Origin: Alistipes sp.
GTDB lineage: Bacteria; Bacteroidota; Bacteroidia; Bacteroidales; Rikenellaceae
Direction of reading: 5' to 3'
Length of the DNA: 43,593 nt
Assembly (NCBI GenBank): GCA_017558115.1
Contig: JAFYWG010000034.1
Span: 1 to 43,593, forward strand
The notes under the pieces are model-generated. The model was not told the DNA's origin. It saw nothing but the letters and a program-made list of their open reading frames with translations, and did no database searches. Made by a program: the position numbers and the translations under genes. Below are positions 23,623 through 32,188 of this stretch, in pieces. Within the stretch, counting starts at the first letter, position 1. Every line of letters begins with the position of its first letter.

Positions 23623-25185
23623 ATGAAGAAGATTTTTGCATCATTGGCCATTGCGGCTACCTTTGTGGGTTGTGTCAAGGAGTCAACCCCATCAAGTTCT
23701 AATGTTCACGAGGCTATGTCTATCGTTGCCTCTATTGAGTGCGGCGATACGCGTGTCTCTGTCGAGGGCGAGAAGTTCACAGATGTCAAGTGGGAGATGG
23801 GTGATAAGATTACCCTTGTATCTGAGGCTGGCGTTAATGTCGTTATGCAGTCGGAGTCTGCTGGCGATAGCGATGTGCGTTTTAAGGGTGACAGCGCATA
23901 TGTAGGCGATGTAGACACCTACTATGCAGTCTATCCCGCTGTTGCTATTGATAATTACGTGGCTACTATCGACCTCCGAGAGCAGTCTGGTGACGACGCA
24001 GCTATGCTTGTATCTGTTGCACGAGAGGTGGCAAAGGGTGTTGTCCCTATGTCGTTTACTCCCGCAAATGCACTCTTGCACGTTGCGGTGAGCGGTGCTG
24101 AGTCACTCGCAAAGGCTGAGTTTAGCGCTTTTGATGGCTCTGCTATTGCCTCTACATTTAGCTACGACTTTACTACCGAGACCACATCAATGGGCGGTAG
24201 CACCGAGGCCTATGTAGTTAAGATGCCCGCTACTGAGGGCTTCTTCTTCTCGTTGCCCGCAGATCTTGATATGGCTAACGGCTATGTCGTAACTCTTACC
24301 GATGCTGCTGGTAACGTATGCTCGAAGGCATACAATGGCAAGACATTTGCGCGTGGCACAACTACCCGCGTTGAGATAGCATGGTCTACCCCTGTAGTCA
24401 CCCTCGTAGCACCCAAAACATCATATAGCTACTATGCTGAGGGTAACTCTTCAAAGGCAAATAGCTGCGCAAACAACGTAATCTACTTCGATGGCGCATC
24501 TACATATGCCAACATCCAGAGCGCAATGGTTGCTGAGGCGGGCTTTATCGTGGATGGCACGGAGTACGCCGCAACCATCGACACAGCCTCTAAGAGCTTC
24601 ACTATGGGCAACGTAACCGTAGCGTCATGGGGTGCAAAGAGTGTCGAGGCATATATCAAGACCAAGGATGGTCGCACCATCAAGAGTGCCGCTGAGACGG
24701 TTTATATCACTGGCTTGCCATATAGCTATGAGTTTTACCAGAAGTCAGACGAGAATGTTGATGCTGAGGGTTGGAAGCGTAATGGTGAGGCGTCAATAAA
24801 GGAGAAGTTGATGACCCTTAAGGAGGGTGGTGCTGCAGGTGATGATAGTGGTTGGGTAGCAAGCCCTGCATATTACGCGCCTGCAACTATCTCAACCAAT
24901 GTGACTATCAACGCTAAATATTATGTTGCGGCTTTATCACCAAGTAGTAAGAAAGCAACACTATATGTAGGTGAGACCACATCAAACACGTCTAGTTCTT
25001 CATCTGCATCATCAATCGAACTTATCGGTAGTAATAATACCTCCTCAGGAAGCAAGTGGACTGCTAAGACAGTTAGTATAGACTTACATGAAGGTACGCG
25101 ATATGTGTCGATAAATCATAACAATGCTACTTATATAACAGGTTCACGTATATACTTGTGTTCATTTAAATTGGAATATAAGTAG
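23623..25185 (+). CDS. Fimbrillin-like lipoprotein
   Basis: A 520-residue lipoprotein from the ATG at 23623 (MKKIFASLAIAATF, lipobox FVGC with Cys18). The frame is open from 23542, but that upstream part overlaps the small gene in another frame and lacks a signal. The N-terminal domain has the Mfa/FimA-like pattern TRVSVEGEKFTDVKWEMGDKI, DTYYAVYP and the later SFTPANALLHV. The C-terminal 150 residues include a Ser/Thr-rich run (SSSSSASS), and the last 300 bases are more A/T-rich than the rest. It shares its plan with the 10581 gene. It could be a pilus subunit or a pilin-fold surface lipoprotein. Confidence 0.7.
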   Translation: MKKIFASLAIAATFVGCVKESTPSSSNVHEAMSIVASIECGDTRVSVEGEKFTDVKWEMGDKITLVSEAGVNVVMQSESAGDSDVRFKGDSAYVGDVDTYYAVYPAVAIDNYVATIDLREQSGDDAAMLVSVAREVAKGVVPMSFTPANALLHVAVSGAESLAKAEFSAFDGSAIASTFSYDFTTETTSMGGSTEAYVVKMPATEGFFFSLPADLDMANGYVVTLTDAAGNVCSKAYNGKTFARGTTTRVEIAWSTPVVTLVAPKTSYSYYAEGNSSKANSCANNVIYFDGASTYANIQSAMVAEAGFIVDGTEYAATIDTASKSFTMGNVTVASWGAKSVEAYIKTKDGRTIKSAAETVYITGLPYSYEFYQKSDENVDAEGWKRNGEASIKEKLMTLKEGGAAGDDSGWVASPAYYAPATISTNVTINAKYYVAALSPSSKKATLYVGETTSNTSSSSSASSIELIGSNNTSSGSKWTAKTVSIDLHEGTRYVSINHNNATYITGSRIYLCSFKLEYK

Positions 25186-25206
25186 TATTCTACTTCTCTA
25201 ATATAT

Positions 25207-25240
25207 GGGCTGTTCAACGAGAGTTGGATGGCCCTTGTTA
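25207..25240 (+). terminator. Probable terminator after the fimbrillin-like gene
   Basis: GGGC...CAAC gaga GTTG...GCCC is an imperfect stem (25207-25234), then TTGTTATTT. It lies 21 bases after the stop. Confidence 0.55.
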
Positions 25241-25300
25241 TTTATAGCGTGTTTAGGGAGTTTAGGGAGTTTAAGGAGTTTAGGGAGCGCATACCCGCTC

Positions 25301-25415
25301 CGTCATTGCGAGGAGGACATCGTCCGACGTGGCAATCTCAAATCGTCATTGCGAGGCTTGAAAAGACGTGGCAATCTCATGCCATTTGGAGATTCCCACG
25401 CTTCGCTCGGAATGA
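25301..25415. repeat. Dispersed hairpin repeat
   Basis: CGTCATTGCGAGG occurs at 25301 and 25344 and GTGGCAATCTC at 25329 and 25368 as direct repeats. The segment 25388-25415 (gagattcccacg, ending cggaatga) is an imperfect reverse complement of the second unit. It is related in style to 920-1010. Repeats with these arms occur in intergenic DNA of many bacteria, from memory. Confidence 0.6.
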
Positions 25416-25435
25416 ACGTTGTATGTGGCGACGAT

Positions 25436-25530
25436 AAAACTACGACGAACGGACGAACGGACAAAACGACAAATACGAACACGCTTCCCAAATGCAGTTC
25501 GCTCCCTCGTCTGCTTGTCTGCTTGTCTGC
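25436..25530 (+). repeat. 94-base interspersed repeat, copy A
   Basis: Essentially identical to the reverse complement of 37163-37256. It starts AAAACTACGACGAACGGAC and ends in copies of the 8-base unit TGTCTGCT. It contains two GAACGGAC units. Open frames across it are by-products. Confidence 0.85.
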
Positions 25531-25602
25531 CCTAAATTCCCTAAATTCCCTAAATTCTCATTAGTGTGATAGCGCTTACGAAAACTTTTCTCGTTACAAA
25601 TT

Positions 25603-25632
25603 TTGTAAGTTTTACTTTTTTTTGTACCTTTG
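25603..25632 (+). promoter_or_regulatory. Promoter of the 25667 gene and rsmI operon
   Basis: TTG (25603-25605), exactly 19 bases, TACCTTTG (25625-25632). The ATG is 35 bases further on. Confidence 0.75.
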
Positions 25633-25666
25633 ATACGTTGTATATACCTATATGTAGTTACGAAAT

Positions 25667-26851
25667 ATGGCACTAAAGAGAGTAGAAGAGCGTTTGTCGC
25701 GCCTTGCGAACATAGTCGAGAAGTGGAACAAGAGTGGCGATGTGCCACGCATCGAGCGCGATATGGCACTCGAGGAGTTGCGTCATCTGTATGACGAGCT
25801 ACTCGACTATAACCCCCAGCACGAGGCTAAGCCCGCGGTGGAGGCCGTAGTCCCAGTTGTTGAGCAGAAGGCTGAGGCCGCAGTTGCAGAGGAGTCGTGC
25901 GTCGTTGTTGAGCCAAGCGCTGAGAGCGTTTCAGAGGAGGTTGTAGAGGTTGATGCACCCGCTGTCGTGGCTGTACACGAGGATTTGGGTGACGCCTTTG
26001 ACGATGCTCTCGATATCGACGCGCTACTCGGACTCTCGGGCGAAGATAGCATAGAAGAGGCAGAGGCAGCACTCTCGGTAGAGGATGAGGTTGTGGAGCC
26101 TATTACTCCTGTCGAACTCATAGAACCCACCGAAACAATAGCGACCACAGAGCCAGAGGTAGAGGAGCAACCCATAGTTGAGGAGCCCATAGTTGAGGAG
26201 CCTGCAGTTGAGGAGCCCGCAGTTGAGGAGCCCGCAGAGAGCAAGGCTGAGGAGGTAGTGGAGGTTGCTGCGGTTGTGGAGGAGCAGCCCGCGGAGCGTC
26301 CGGCGGGAGGTGGTCTCTTCGATATTGACGATATACCCGTGCGCGCCAAGCGAGGACGCAAGATGATATCGCTATATGACGCCCCCATTAAGCCATCTGC
26401 ACCCGTAGAGGAGGTAGCATCAGAACCTGACGAGGATATTGTGGTGATAACAAATAGCGTAGAGCCAACACCCGAACCCGCACCAGTGCCAAAGCCTGCG
26501 CCAAGACCTATCCCCGCCCCCGCACCTCGCGAGGAGGTGCCACAGCGCTTGGGTGATGTGATAGCAAAGGGTGTGACAACGCTTGCCGACAAGATGGCTG
26601 AGGAGCAGCCCACAGCGCCATTCAACCGCATAACCGACATTCGCAAGGCGATAGGCCTAAACGATAAGTTCTTGATGATACGCGACCTCTTTGGTGGCGA
26701 CGTGAACCTCTACGAGGATACCATAAACCACCTCAACGAGTTTGACGACCTCGACGAGTGCATGATATTCATCGTTGAAAACTTCCGCTGGAATCCCGAC
26801 TCGGAGGGAGCAAAGCTCCTCGTGTCGCTTCTCGAACGCAAACTATCATAA
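25667..26851 (+). CDS. Acidic low-complexity protein with conserved C-terminal domain
   Basis: 394 residues, no signal peptide. Residues 1-50 are a charged helical region (RVEERLSRLANIVEKW). About 55-330 is Glu/Val/Pro/Ala-rich and probably disordered; it includes tandem VEEPx repeats (DNA period 15 bases, 26177-26236) and a proline-rich run near 285. The last 75 residues look folded: ITDIRKAIGLNDKFLMIRD, then FGGDVNLYEDTI and IFIVENFRWNP. I recall this C-terminal domain as conserved in Bacteroidetes proteins of unknown function; I assign no role. It is upstream of rsmI with nine bases between, so probably co-transcribed. Confidence 0.8.
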   Translation: MALKRVEERLSRLANIVEKWNKSGDVPRIERDMALEELRHLYDELLDYNPQHEAKPAVEAVVPVVEQKAEAAVAEESCVVVEPSAESVSEEVVEVDAPAVVAVHEDLGDAFDDALDIDALLGLSGEDSIEEAEAALSVEDEVVEPITPVELIEPTETIATTEPEVEEQPIVEEPIVEEPAVEEPAVEEPAESKAEEVVEVAAVVEEQPAERPAGGGLFDIDDIPVRAKRGRKMISLYDAPIKPSAPVEEVASEPDEDIVVITNSVEPTPEPAPVPKPAPRPIPAPAPREEVPQRLGDVIAKGVTTLADKMAEEQPTAPFNRITDIRKAIGLNDKFLMIRDLFGGDVNLYEDTINHLNEFDDLDECMIFIVENFRWNPDSEGAKLLVSLLERKLS

Positions 26852-26860
26852 TGTAATAAT

Positions 26861-27580
26861 ATGGCAAAACTATATATTGTACCCACGCCCATTGGCAACC
26901 TCGAGGATATAACCCTGCGTGCCATAAACGTACTCAAGGAGGTAGACTTCATCCTCGCAGAGGATACGCGCACCTCGTCACACCTTATGCGCCACCTCGG
27001 CATAGAGAAGCCTATGCACTCGCACCATAAGTTCAACGAGCACGCCACGGTAGGCCGTGTCGTTGAGGCTATCGCTGCGGGTAAGGATGTCGCTTTGGTG
27101 TCGGATGCTGGCACACCTGGCATCTCCGATCCCGGTTTCTTGCTCGTTCGCCGCTGTGTGGAGGAGGGCATCGAGGTGGTGACGCTGCCTGGTGCTACAG
27201 CCCTCATCCCCGCCGTTGTGCAGAGTGGCTTTCCGTGTGATAGGTTCTGCTTCGAGGGTTTCCTACCCCAGAAGAAGGGTCGCATGAAGCGCTTGGAGGA
27301 GCTATCGTCGGAGCGTCGCACAGTCATCCTATACGAGTCGCCCTACCGCGTTGTAAAGTGCTTGGAGCAGATTGCCGAGACCTTTGGTGCGGAGCGCCGT
27401 GTGGCTGTGGTTAGGGAGATAACAAAGAAGTTTGAGGAGACAGTGCGTGGCACCGTAGCTGAGGCTATTACCCACTTCAAGGCCCACGAGCCCAAGGGTG
27501 AGTTTGTGATTGTGGTGGAGGGTTACGACCCCAAGGCGGAGCGTAGTGCCGACACCGATGAAGCAGACGAGGAGGAGTAG
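26861..27580 (+). CDS. rsmI: 16S rRNA (cytidine-1402 2'-O)-methyltransferase
   Basis: A 239-residue SAM-dependent methyltransferase of the tetrapyrrole-methylase fold that modifies C1402 in the decoding centre. The motifs VPTPIGNLEDITLR, AEDTRTS, LVSDAGTPGISDPG and LPGATALIPA are all present in order. The tail is acidic (DTDEADEEE). It ends two bases before the next glycosyltransferase. Confidence 0.96.
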   Translation: MAKLYIVPTPIGNLEDITLRAINVLKEVDFILAEDTRTSSHLMRHLGIEKPMHSHHKFNEHATVGRVVEAIAAGKDVALVSDAGTPGISDPGFLLVRRCVEEGIEVVTLPGATALIPAVVQSGFPCDRFCFEGFLPQKKGRMKRLEELSSERRTVILYESPYRVVKCLEQIAETFGAERRVAVVREITKKFEETVRGTVAEAITHFKAHEPKGEFVIVVEGYDPKAERSADTDEADEEE

Positions 27581-27582
27581 CG

Positions 27583-28584
27583 ATGGCACGACTTAGCGTA
27601 GTCCTACTCAACTGGAATGGTCGTCGCCATCTGGAGCGATACCTGCCGAGTGTCGTTGCCCATACCGAGGGTGACGCCGAGGTCATCGTGGCAGATAATG
27701 GCTCTGCGGACGACTCGTTGCAGTGGCTACGCCTGAACTATCCCGAGGTTGGTGTCATACGCCTCGACCGCAACTATGGCTTCGCGGGAGGCTACAACCG
27801 CGCGCTAAAGGAGATAAAGAGCGAGTATGTGCTGCTCCTAAACTCCGACGTTGAGGTGACAGCAGGGTGGTGGCAGCCCCTTGTTGAGGTGCTAGACACA
27901 GAGAGTGACGTAGCGGCTGTGGCACCAAAGCTTTTGGCCGACATGGAGCGCACAAAGTTTGAGTATGCAGGAGCTGCGGGAGGCTTTATCGACTATCTCG
28001 GTTATCCATTCTGTCGTGGTCGCATACTCTCATATGTTGAGGAGGATGGAGGTCAGTACAACGACCGCAGAGATATATTCTGGGCAAGTGGCGCTGCTAT
28101 GTGTTGCCGTAGGGAGGTGTTCGAGAGCCTTGGAGGCTTCGACGAGGATTTCTTCGCCCACATGGAGGAGATAGACCTGCAGTGGCGCATGCAGCTGGCG
28201 GGATGGCGCATCGTCGTAGAGCCCAAGTCGGTGGTATACCACCTCGGTGGTGGCACGCTCCCAGCATCGTCGCGCAAGATATTCCTCAACCACCGCAACA
28301 ACCTCGCCATGCTCTTTAAGTGTGCCTCGCCCATGCAGCGTGCTGTAGTGGCCGTGGTGCGCCCCGCAACAGATATGCTCGAGGCCTTTGTAAACCTCGT
28401 TGCGCTGCACCCGCAGCGTGCATGGGCCATTGTGCGTGCGTGGGGTGAGTTCATTGCGTGGCATGGCGTGCTCAGCTGCAAGCGTAAGGCTGTGGTGCGC
28501 ACCAAAAAGGTGGATAACATATACCGAAACTCTATCATCTTGCGTTACATCTTCGGCAGACGCAAGTTTAACAATATTATGTGA
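27583..28584 (+). CDS. Glycosyltransferase family 2
   Basis: A 333-residue GT-A enzyme. SVVLLNWNG, VADNGSADDS and LLNSDVEV supply the nucleotide-sugar site, and GGFDEDFFAHMEEIDL is the acceptor/catalytic-base region typical of WbbL-like rhamnosyl or related transferases. A weakly hydrophobic region lies near 250-270. The likely role is adding a sugar to a cell-surface polysaccharide; donor and acceptor cannot be told from the sequence. Its stop overlaps the next start (TGATG). Confidence 0.87.
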   Translation: MARLSVVLLNWNGRRHLERYLPSVVAHTEGDAEVIVADNGSADDSLQWLRLNYPEVGVIRLDRNYGFAGGYNRALKEIKSEYVLLLNSDVEVTAGWWQPLVEVLDTESDVAAVAPKLLADMERTKFEYAGAAGGFIDYLGYPFCRGRILSYVEEDGGQYNDRRDIFWASGAAMCCRREVFESLGGFDEDFFAHMEEIDLQWRMQLAGWRIVVEPKSVVYHLGGGTLPASSRKIFLNHRNNLAMLFKCASPMQRAVVAVVRPATDMLEAFVNLVALHPQRAWAIVRAWGEFIAWHGVLSCKRKAVVRTKKVDNIYRNSIILRYIFGRRKFNNIM

Positions 28585-29315
28585 TGAAACGCCTGATTAT
28601 TATACCCACATACAACGAGTGCGAGAATATCTCAAAAATGGTGGAGCGCGTGATGGCAGATGAACTGATGTTTGACCTGCTCATCGTCGACGATGGCTCG
28701 CCCGATGGTACAGCCGACCTTGTGCGTGAGGCACAAGAGCACTATCCCGAGCGCCTACACATGATTGAGCGCAAGGGAAAACTCGGCCTCGGCACGGCAT
28801 ATATCGCGGGCTTCAAGTATGCCTTGGAGCATGGCTACGACCGCATCTTCGAGATGGACTGCGACTTCTCGCACAACCCCGACGACCTCACACGCCTCGA
28901 TGCCATGCTCGAGGAGCGCGACATGGCCATAGGCTCACGCTACTCGAAGGGTGTCAACGTTGTGAACTGGCCCATGGGACGACTCCTGATGTCCTACTTC
29001 GCATCGAAGTATGTCAAGATCGTGACTCGCATGCCCGTGTGTGATGCCACAGCGGGATTTGTGGGCTACCGCCGCGAGGTGCTCGACGCCATAGACTTCG
29101 ATCGCGTAAAGATGAATGGATATGGCTTCCAGATAGAGATGAAGTACTCGGCATGGAGGCTCGGCTTCAAGATTGGTGAGGTGTCGATAATCTTCATAGA
29201 CCGCGTGGAGGGCACATCAAAGATGTCGTCAGGCATCTTTGGCGAGGCATTCTTCGGCGTTATGAAGTTGCCATTTAGACGAATTAAACGCAAAATAACA
29301 AAAAAAGAGAAATGA
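28584..29315 (+). CDS. Polyprenol-phosphate glycosyltransferase (DPM1-like)
   Basis: 243 residues from the ATG at 28584, which overlaps the upstream TGA by one base; a GTG one codon earlier is possible. IIIPTYNE, VDDGSPDGT and MDCDFSHNPDD (DxD) match dolichol/polyprenol-phosphate mannose synthase-like GT2 proteins. There is no C-terminal membrane domain, so it is the short catalytic form. The end is very basic (RRIKRKITKKEK), which would suit membrane-surface binding. It probably charges undecaprenyl phosphate with a hexose for use outside the cytosol. It overlaps mazG by four bases. Confidence 0.87.
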   Translation: MKRLIIIPTYNECENISKMVERVMADELMFDLLIVDDGSPDGTADLVREAQEHYPERLHMIERKGKLGLGTAYIAGFKYALEHGYDRIFEMDCDFSHNPDDLTRLDAMLEERDMAIGSRYSKGVNVVNWPMGRLLMSYFASKYVKIVTRMPVCDATAGFVGYRREVLDAIDFDRVKMNGYGFQIEMKYSAWRLGFKIGEVSIIFIDRVEGTSKMSSGIFGEAFFGVMKLPFRRIKRKITKKEK

Positions 29316-30112
29316 AGAGAGAGGAAGCTAAGATAGCAACATCGCGATTGCTCGATGTCATGGATAAGCTCCGCGCGGAGTGCCCATGGGATAGAGAGCA
29401 GACATTCGACTCGCTACGCAACAATACCATCGAGGAGACATACGAACTGGCGGATGCCATCACGGACAAGAACATGGAGGGCATAAAGGAGGAGTTGGGC
29501 GACCTGCTCCTGCACGTTGTCTTCTACTCGAAGCTCGGCGAGGAGGCTGGCGCTTTTAACTACACCGACGTGGCTAATGGCGTGTGCGACAAGCTGATAT
29601 ATCGCCATCCGCACGTATATGGCGACATACATGCCGACACCCCCGAAGAGGTGAAGCAGAACTGGGAGGCACTCAAGCTACGCAAGAAGAACCGCAAGAG
29701 CGGTGCGCTGGGTGGCGTGCCCGTGTCGCTCCCCGCCATGGTCAAGGCATTCCGCATCGGTGAGAAGGCCGCAGCAACGGGCTTCGACTGGGAGAAGAGG
29801 GAGGATGTATGGTCAAAGGTCAAGGAGGAGCTCATGGAGGTGGATGCCGAGCTTGAGGCTAAGGACACCGAGCGCCTAACAGACGAGATGGGCGACCTCT
29901 TCTTCGCTCTTATCAACGCCTGCCGTCTCTACGGCATCGACCCTGAGGGAGCACTCGAGCGCACAAATAAGAAGTTTATTCGCCGCTTCAACCACGTTGA
30001 GTTGCGCGCCGAGGAGCAGGGTAAGACGCTCCACGACATGACCCTTGCTGAGATGGACTCATACTGGGATGAGGCAAAGGCAATAGAGAGACAAGCATCT
30101 GAAAATAAGTAA
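29312..30112 (+). CDS. mazG: Nucleoside triphosphate pyrophosphohydrolase
   Basis: A 266-residue house-cleaning enzyme hydrolysing non-canonical or excess NTPs to NMP and PPi. There are two tandem MazG domains: the first with CPWDREQT, EETYELADAI and EELGDLLLH, the second with KEELMEVDAEL and DEMGDLFFAL. It is coupled to the preceding glycosyltransferase by an ATGA overlap. Confidence 0.95.
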   Translation: MKREEAKIATSRLLDVMDKLRAECPWDREQTFDSLRNNTIEETYELADAITDKNMEGIKEELGDLLLHVVFYSKLGEEAGAFNYTDVANGVCDKLIYRHPHVYGDIHADTPEEVKQNWEALKLRKKNRKSGALGGVPVSLPAMVKAFRIGEKAAATGFDWEKREDVWSKVKEELMEVDAELEAKDTERLTDEMGDLFFALINACRLYGIDPEGALERTNKKFIRRFNHVELRAEEQGKTLHDMTLAEMDSYWDEAKAIERQASENK

Positions 30113-30125
30113 AATATAAAATACT

Positions 30126-30650
30126 ATGGCATTAATTAGAAGCGTACGTGGCTACGAGCCCGAGATTGGTAACGACACATGGTTGGCAGAGAACGCCGCA
30201 ATCATAGGTAACGTAAAGATTGGTGAGAACTGCTCTATTTGGTACAACGCCGTGCTTCGCGGCGATGTAAACGCCATCACCATCGGTAATCACTCAAACA
30301 TACAGGATGGCGTGGTGATCCACACCCTCTACGACGGCTCGCCAAAGCCTTCGCAGACACACATCGGCAACTACGTATCTGTAGGTCACAACGCCGTGAT
30401 TCATGGCGCTATCATCGAGGACGACTGCCTCATTGGCATGGGTGCAACAATCCTCGACAACGCCGTAGTCGGCACTGGTTGCATCGTGGCAGCTAACGCC
30501 CTCGTCCTCTCTAACCAGAAGCTCGAGCCCAACTCAGTATATGCTGGTGTGCCCGCAAAGAGGGTTAAGGATGTGACGCCCGAGCAGCGTGAGCAGATCA
30601 TCAAGCGCACGGCACGCGACTACCGTACATATGCCAGCTGGTACGAGTAA
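30126..30650 (+). CDS. Gamma-carbonic-anhydrase family protein
   Basis: A 174-residue left-handed beta-helix of hexapeptide repeats (IGNVKIGENCSIWYNAV, VNAITIGNHSNIQDGVVIH and onward). The metal-ligand histidines in VIHTLYDG and SVGHNAVIHG are kept. It belongs to the YrdA/PaaY/CaiE-like gamma class, where carbonic anhydrase activity is proven for only some members. It lies 13 bases after mazG. Its TAA stop is the left edge of an inverted-repeat element. Confidence 0.88.
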   Translation: MALIRSVRGYEPEIGNDTWLAENAAIIGNVKIGENCSIWYNAVLRGDVNAITIGNHSNIQDGVVIHTLYDGSPKPSQTHIGNYVSVGHNAVIHGAIIEDDCLIGMGATILDNAVVGTGCIVAANALVLSNQKLEPNSVYAGVPAKRVKDVTPEQREQIIKRTARDYRTYASWYE

Positions 30651-30713
30651 TTTGTTGTGATAGTGGCGCTCCTTCGCCACCTCAATCATTGACGCCTTAC
30701 GTGTCTGAAAACT
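30649..30713 (+). repeat. Inverted-repeat element copy 3, shortened
   Basis: It begins AATTTGTTGTGATAG inside the stop codon of the upstream gene, has a hairpin GTGGCG/CGCCAC (30663-30680), and ends in a decayed right end (tctgaaaactt instead of tctgacaacaaatt). The central terminator-like stem found in the other copies is missing. A 9-base array starts directly after it. Confidence 0.65.
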
Positions 30714-30809
30714 TAGGGAATTTAGGGAATTTAGGGAATTTAGGGATTCTGCTCTCTAAATCCTTAATTTCCTTAACTTCCTTAAACTCCTTAAACTCCT
30801 TAAAACTCC
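30713..30809. repeat. Inverted pair of 9-base tandem arrays
   Basis: The left arm is four TTTAGGGAA units (30713-30748). After a 7-base spacer, the right arm has about six degenerate units of the inverse type (CTTAATTTC to CTTAAACTC, 30756-30809). Together they could fold as a long hairpin just upstream of the histidine kinase gene. Read through in one frame they give an artificial NLG/SLN-repeat extension of the kinase, which I reject. Confidence 0.75.
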
Positions 30810-30844
30810 CCCTATACTTAAACACTAATCATAAACTTTCGTTT

Positions 30845-32188
30845 ATGCGTCGCGTACGTCAACACTTCATCATACACATCTTGGTGGCAATAGTCCTTAG
30901 CCTTGTCATCAACTTCTCGTATCTGCTGATGCCCATAATCACCGAGAGTGGCATGGGAGAGCGCAAGATGAGCAACGCCCCCGTGGGTGAGCACAACTCT
31001 GGCGTGCTTCACCTCGAGCGCGACATGCACGGATACATCGTCTGCGACTGCGAGCAACGAGACAGCGTATACACCTCGGCATGGCAGGTATTAAACTTCA
31101 AGCTCAAGGAGGGTGATCACATAACATTCTCTGTGCGTGAGGCACGCGAGTATGAGACTGGAAATGAGGCTCTTGCACCACATCCACGCCTCGAGGAGGT
31201 ATACGAGATAAATGGTGAGCCCTTCGACTTCGACGCACTCTTCGACCGCCCCAGTCGCACCGTGGAGCTCGTATGGCAGATACTCTACTATGCGGTGCTC
31301 TCGTTCCTCATGATAGCGATACTCGCATATGGAGGTGGGGCACAGCGCAACCGCCGCTGGGTGGTGATACGTCGCATACTGCTACTTCTAACACTCGCCG
31401 CCGTGGCTATATCCTTCGCACCAGTGATGTCGTTCAACCATGGCGAGATGAAGCTTGACTTCTTCTTCCGCAGTGGCCCCCACGACAACGCATACATCAT
31501 AGTGCTCACGAAGTGCTTGTTTATGATTGTGGTAACAGCGCTATACTCACGCATTTACACCCTTATGCGTCACCAGCAGACAATAGTGGTGGAGAACGAG
31601 AGACTTAAAACCGAGAACCTATCGACGCGCTACAACATGTTGATGGGACAGATAAACCCGCACTTCTTCTTCAACTCCCTCAACTCGCTCGCCATGCTTG
31701 TGCGTGAGGGTGACCAGAAGCGCTCGTTGGAGTATGTCGACCAGCTATCCTACACCTTCCGCTACATCATACAGAATGGTAAGTCGAGTACAACGACGCT
31801 TAAGGAGGAACTTGAGTTTGCCGAGGCATATGCCTACCTCTTCAAGATACGCTATGCCGACAAGCTCTTCTTCAATTTCGACATTGACGAGAGGTATAAG
31901 GAGTGGGTGCTCCCTGCGCTATCGTTGCAGCCGCTAATTGGTAATGCGGTGAAGCACAATAGCATAACGACGAAGAACCCACTACATGTAGATATTCGCG
32001 TGGTGGATGGCGTGCTCGAGATTGAGAATGCCAAGCACCCGAAGCTCGATGTGGAGCCATCAACGGGCATAGGACTCGACAACCTACGCAGCCGCTGGCA
32101 GATAATTGCGGGTAAGGATATAGAGATAATAGACGAGGCGGAGCGCTTCATGGTGCGCCTACCGCTCGAAAACCCAGGTAAGAGATGA
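30845..32188 (+). CDS. LytS/YehU-type sensor histidine kinase
   Basis: 447 residues from the ATG at 30845 (MRRVRQHFIIHILV). The frame is open from 30689, but the first 52 codons are translated repeat array. A membrane segment at about 8-32 is followed by an extracytoplasmic domain to about 135, then three membrane segments (about 140-162, 172-193, 212-233) and a short coiled region. The His_kinase domain has NPHFFFNSLNSLAML (phospho-accepting His about residue 280). The ATPase has NAVKHNS and GIGLDNLRSR. It is coupled to the LytTR regulator by an ATGA overlap. The signal is unknown. Confidence 0.9.
   Translation: MRRVRQHFIIHILVAIVLSLVINFSYLLMPIITESGMGERKMSNAPVGEHNSGVLHLERDMHGYIVCDCEQRDSVYTSAWQVLNFKLKEGDHITFSVREAREYETGNEALAPHPRLEEVYEINGEPFDFDALFDRPSRTVELVWQILYYAVLSFLMIAILAYGGGAQRNRRWVVIRRILLLLTLAAVAISFAPVMSFNHGEMKLDFFFRSGPHDNAYIIVLTKCLFMIVVTALYSRIYTLMRHQQTIVVENERLKTENLSTRYNMLMGQINPHFFFNSLNSLAMLVREGDQKRSLEYVDQLSYTFRYIIQNGKSSTTTLKEELEFAEAYAYLFKIRYADKLFFNFDIDERYKEWVLPALSLQPLIGNAVKHNSITTKNPLHVDIRVVDGVLEIENAKHPKLDVEPSTGIGLDNLRSRWQIIAGKDIEIIDEAERFMVRLPLENPGKR

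Larger units (their letters stand above)
25252..25557. repeat. Composite repeat region bounded by inverted 9-base arrays
   Basis: The left edge is four copies of TTTAGGGAG (25252-25287, third copy TTTAAGGAG). The right edge is three copies of CCCTAAATT (25530-25556), the same unit in inverse orientation. Between them are a hairpin repeat of CGTCATTGCGAGG/GTGGCAATCTC arms (25301-25378, with a third arm at 25388-25415) and one copy of the 94-base repeat (25436-25530). No gene is seen in 25186-25660 apart from the promoter at 25603. Confidence 0.75.

Noticed and set aside
25205-25564. 119-codon open frame
   Set aside because: It consists of the 9-base arrays, the hairpin repeat and the 94-base repeat read through. 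No protein-like pattern.
30689-30844. 52-residue N-terminal extension of the histidine kinase with NLG and SLN repeats
   Set aside because: It is the translation of the 9-base tandem arrays, which keep frame by chance. The ATG at 30845 precedes a normal first membrane helix.
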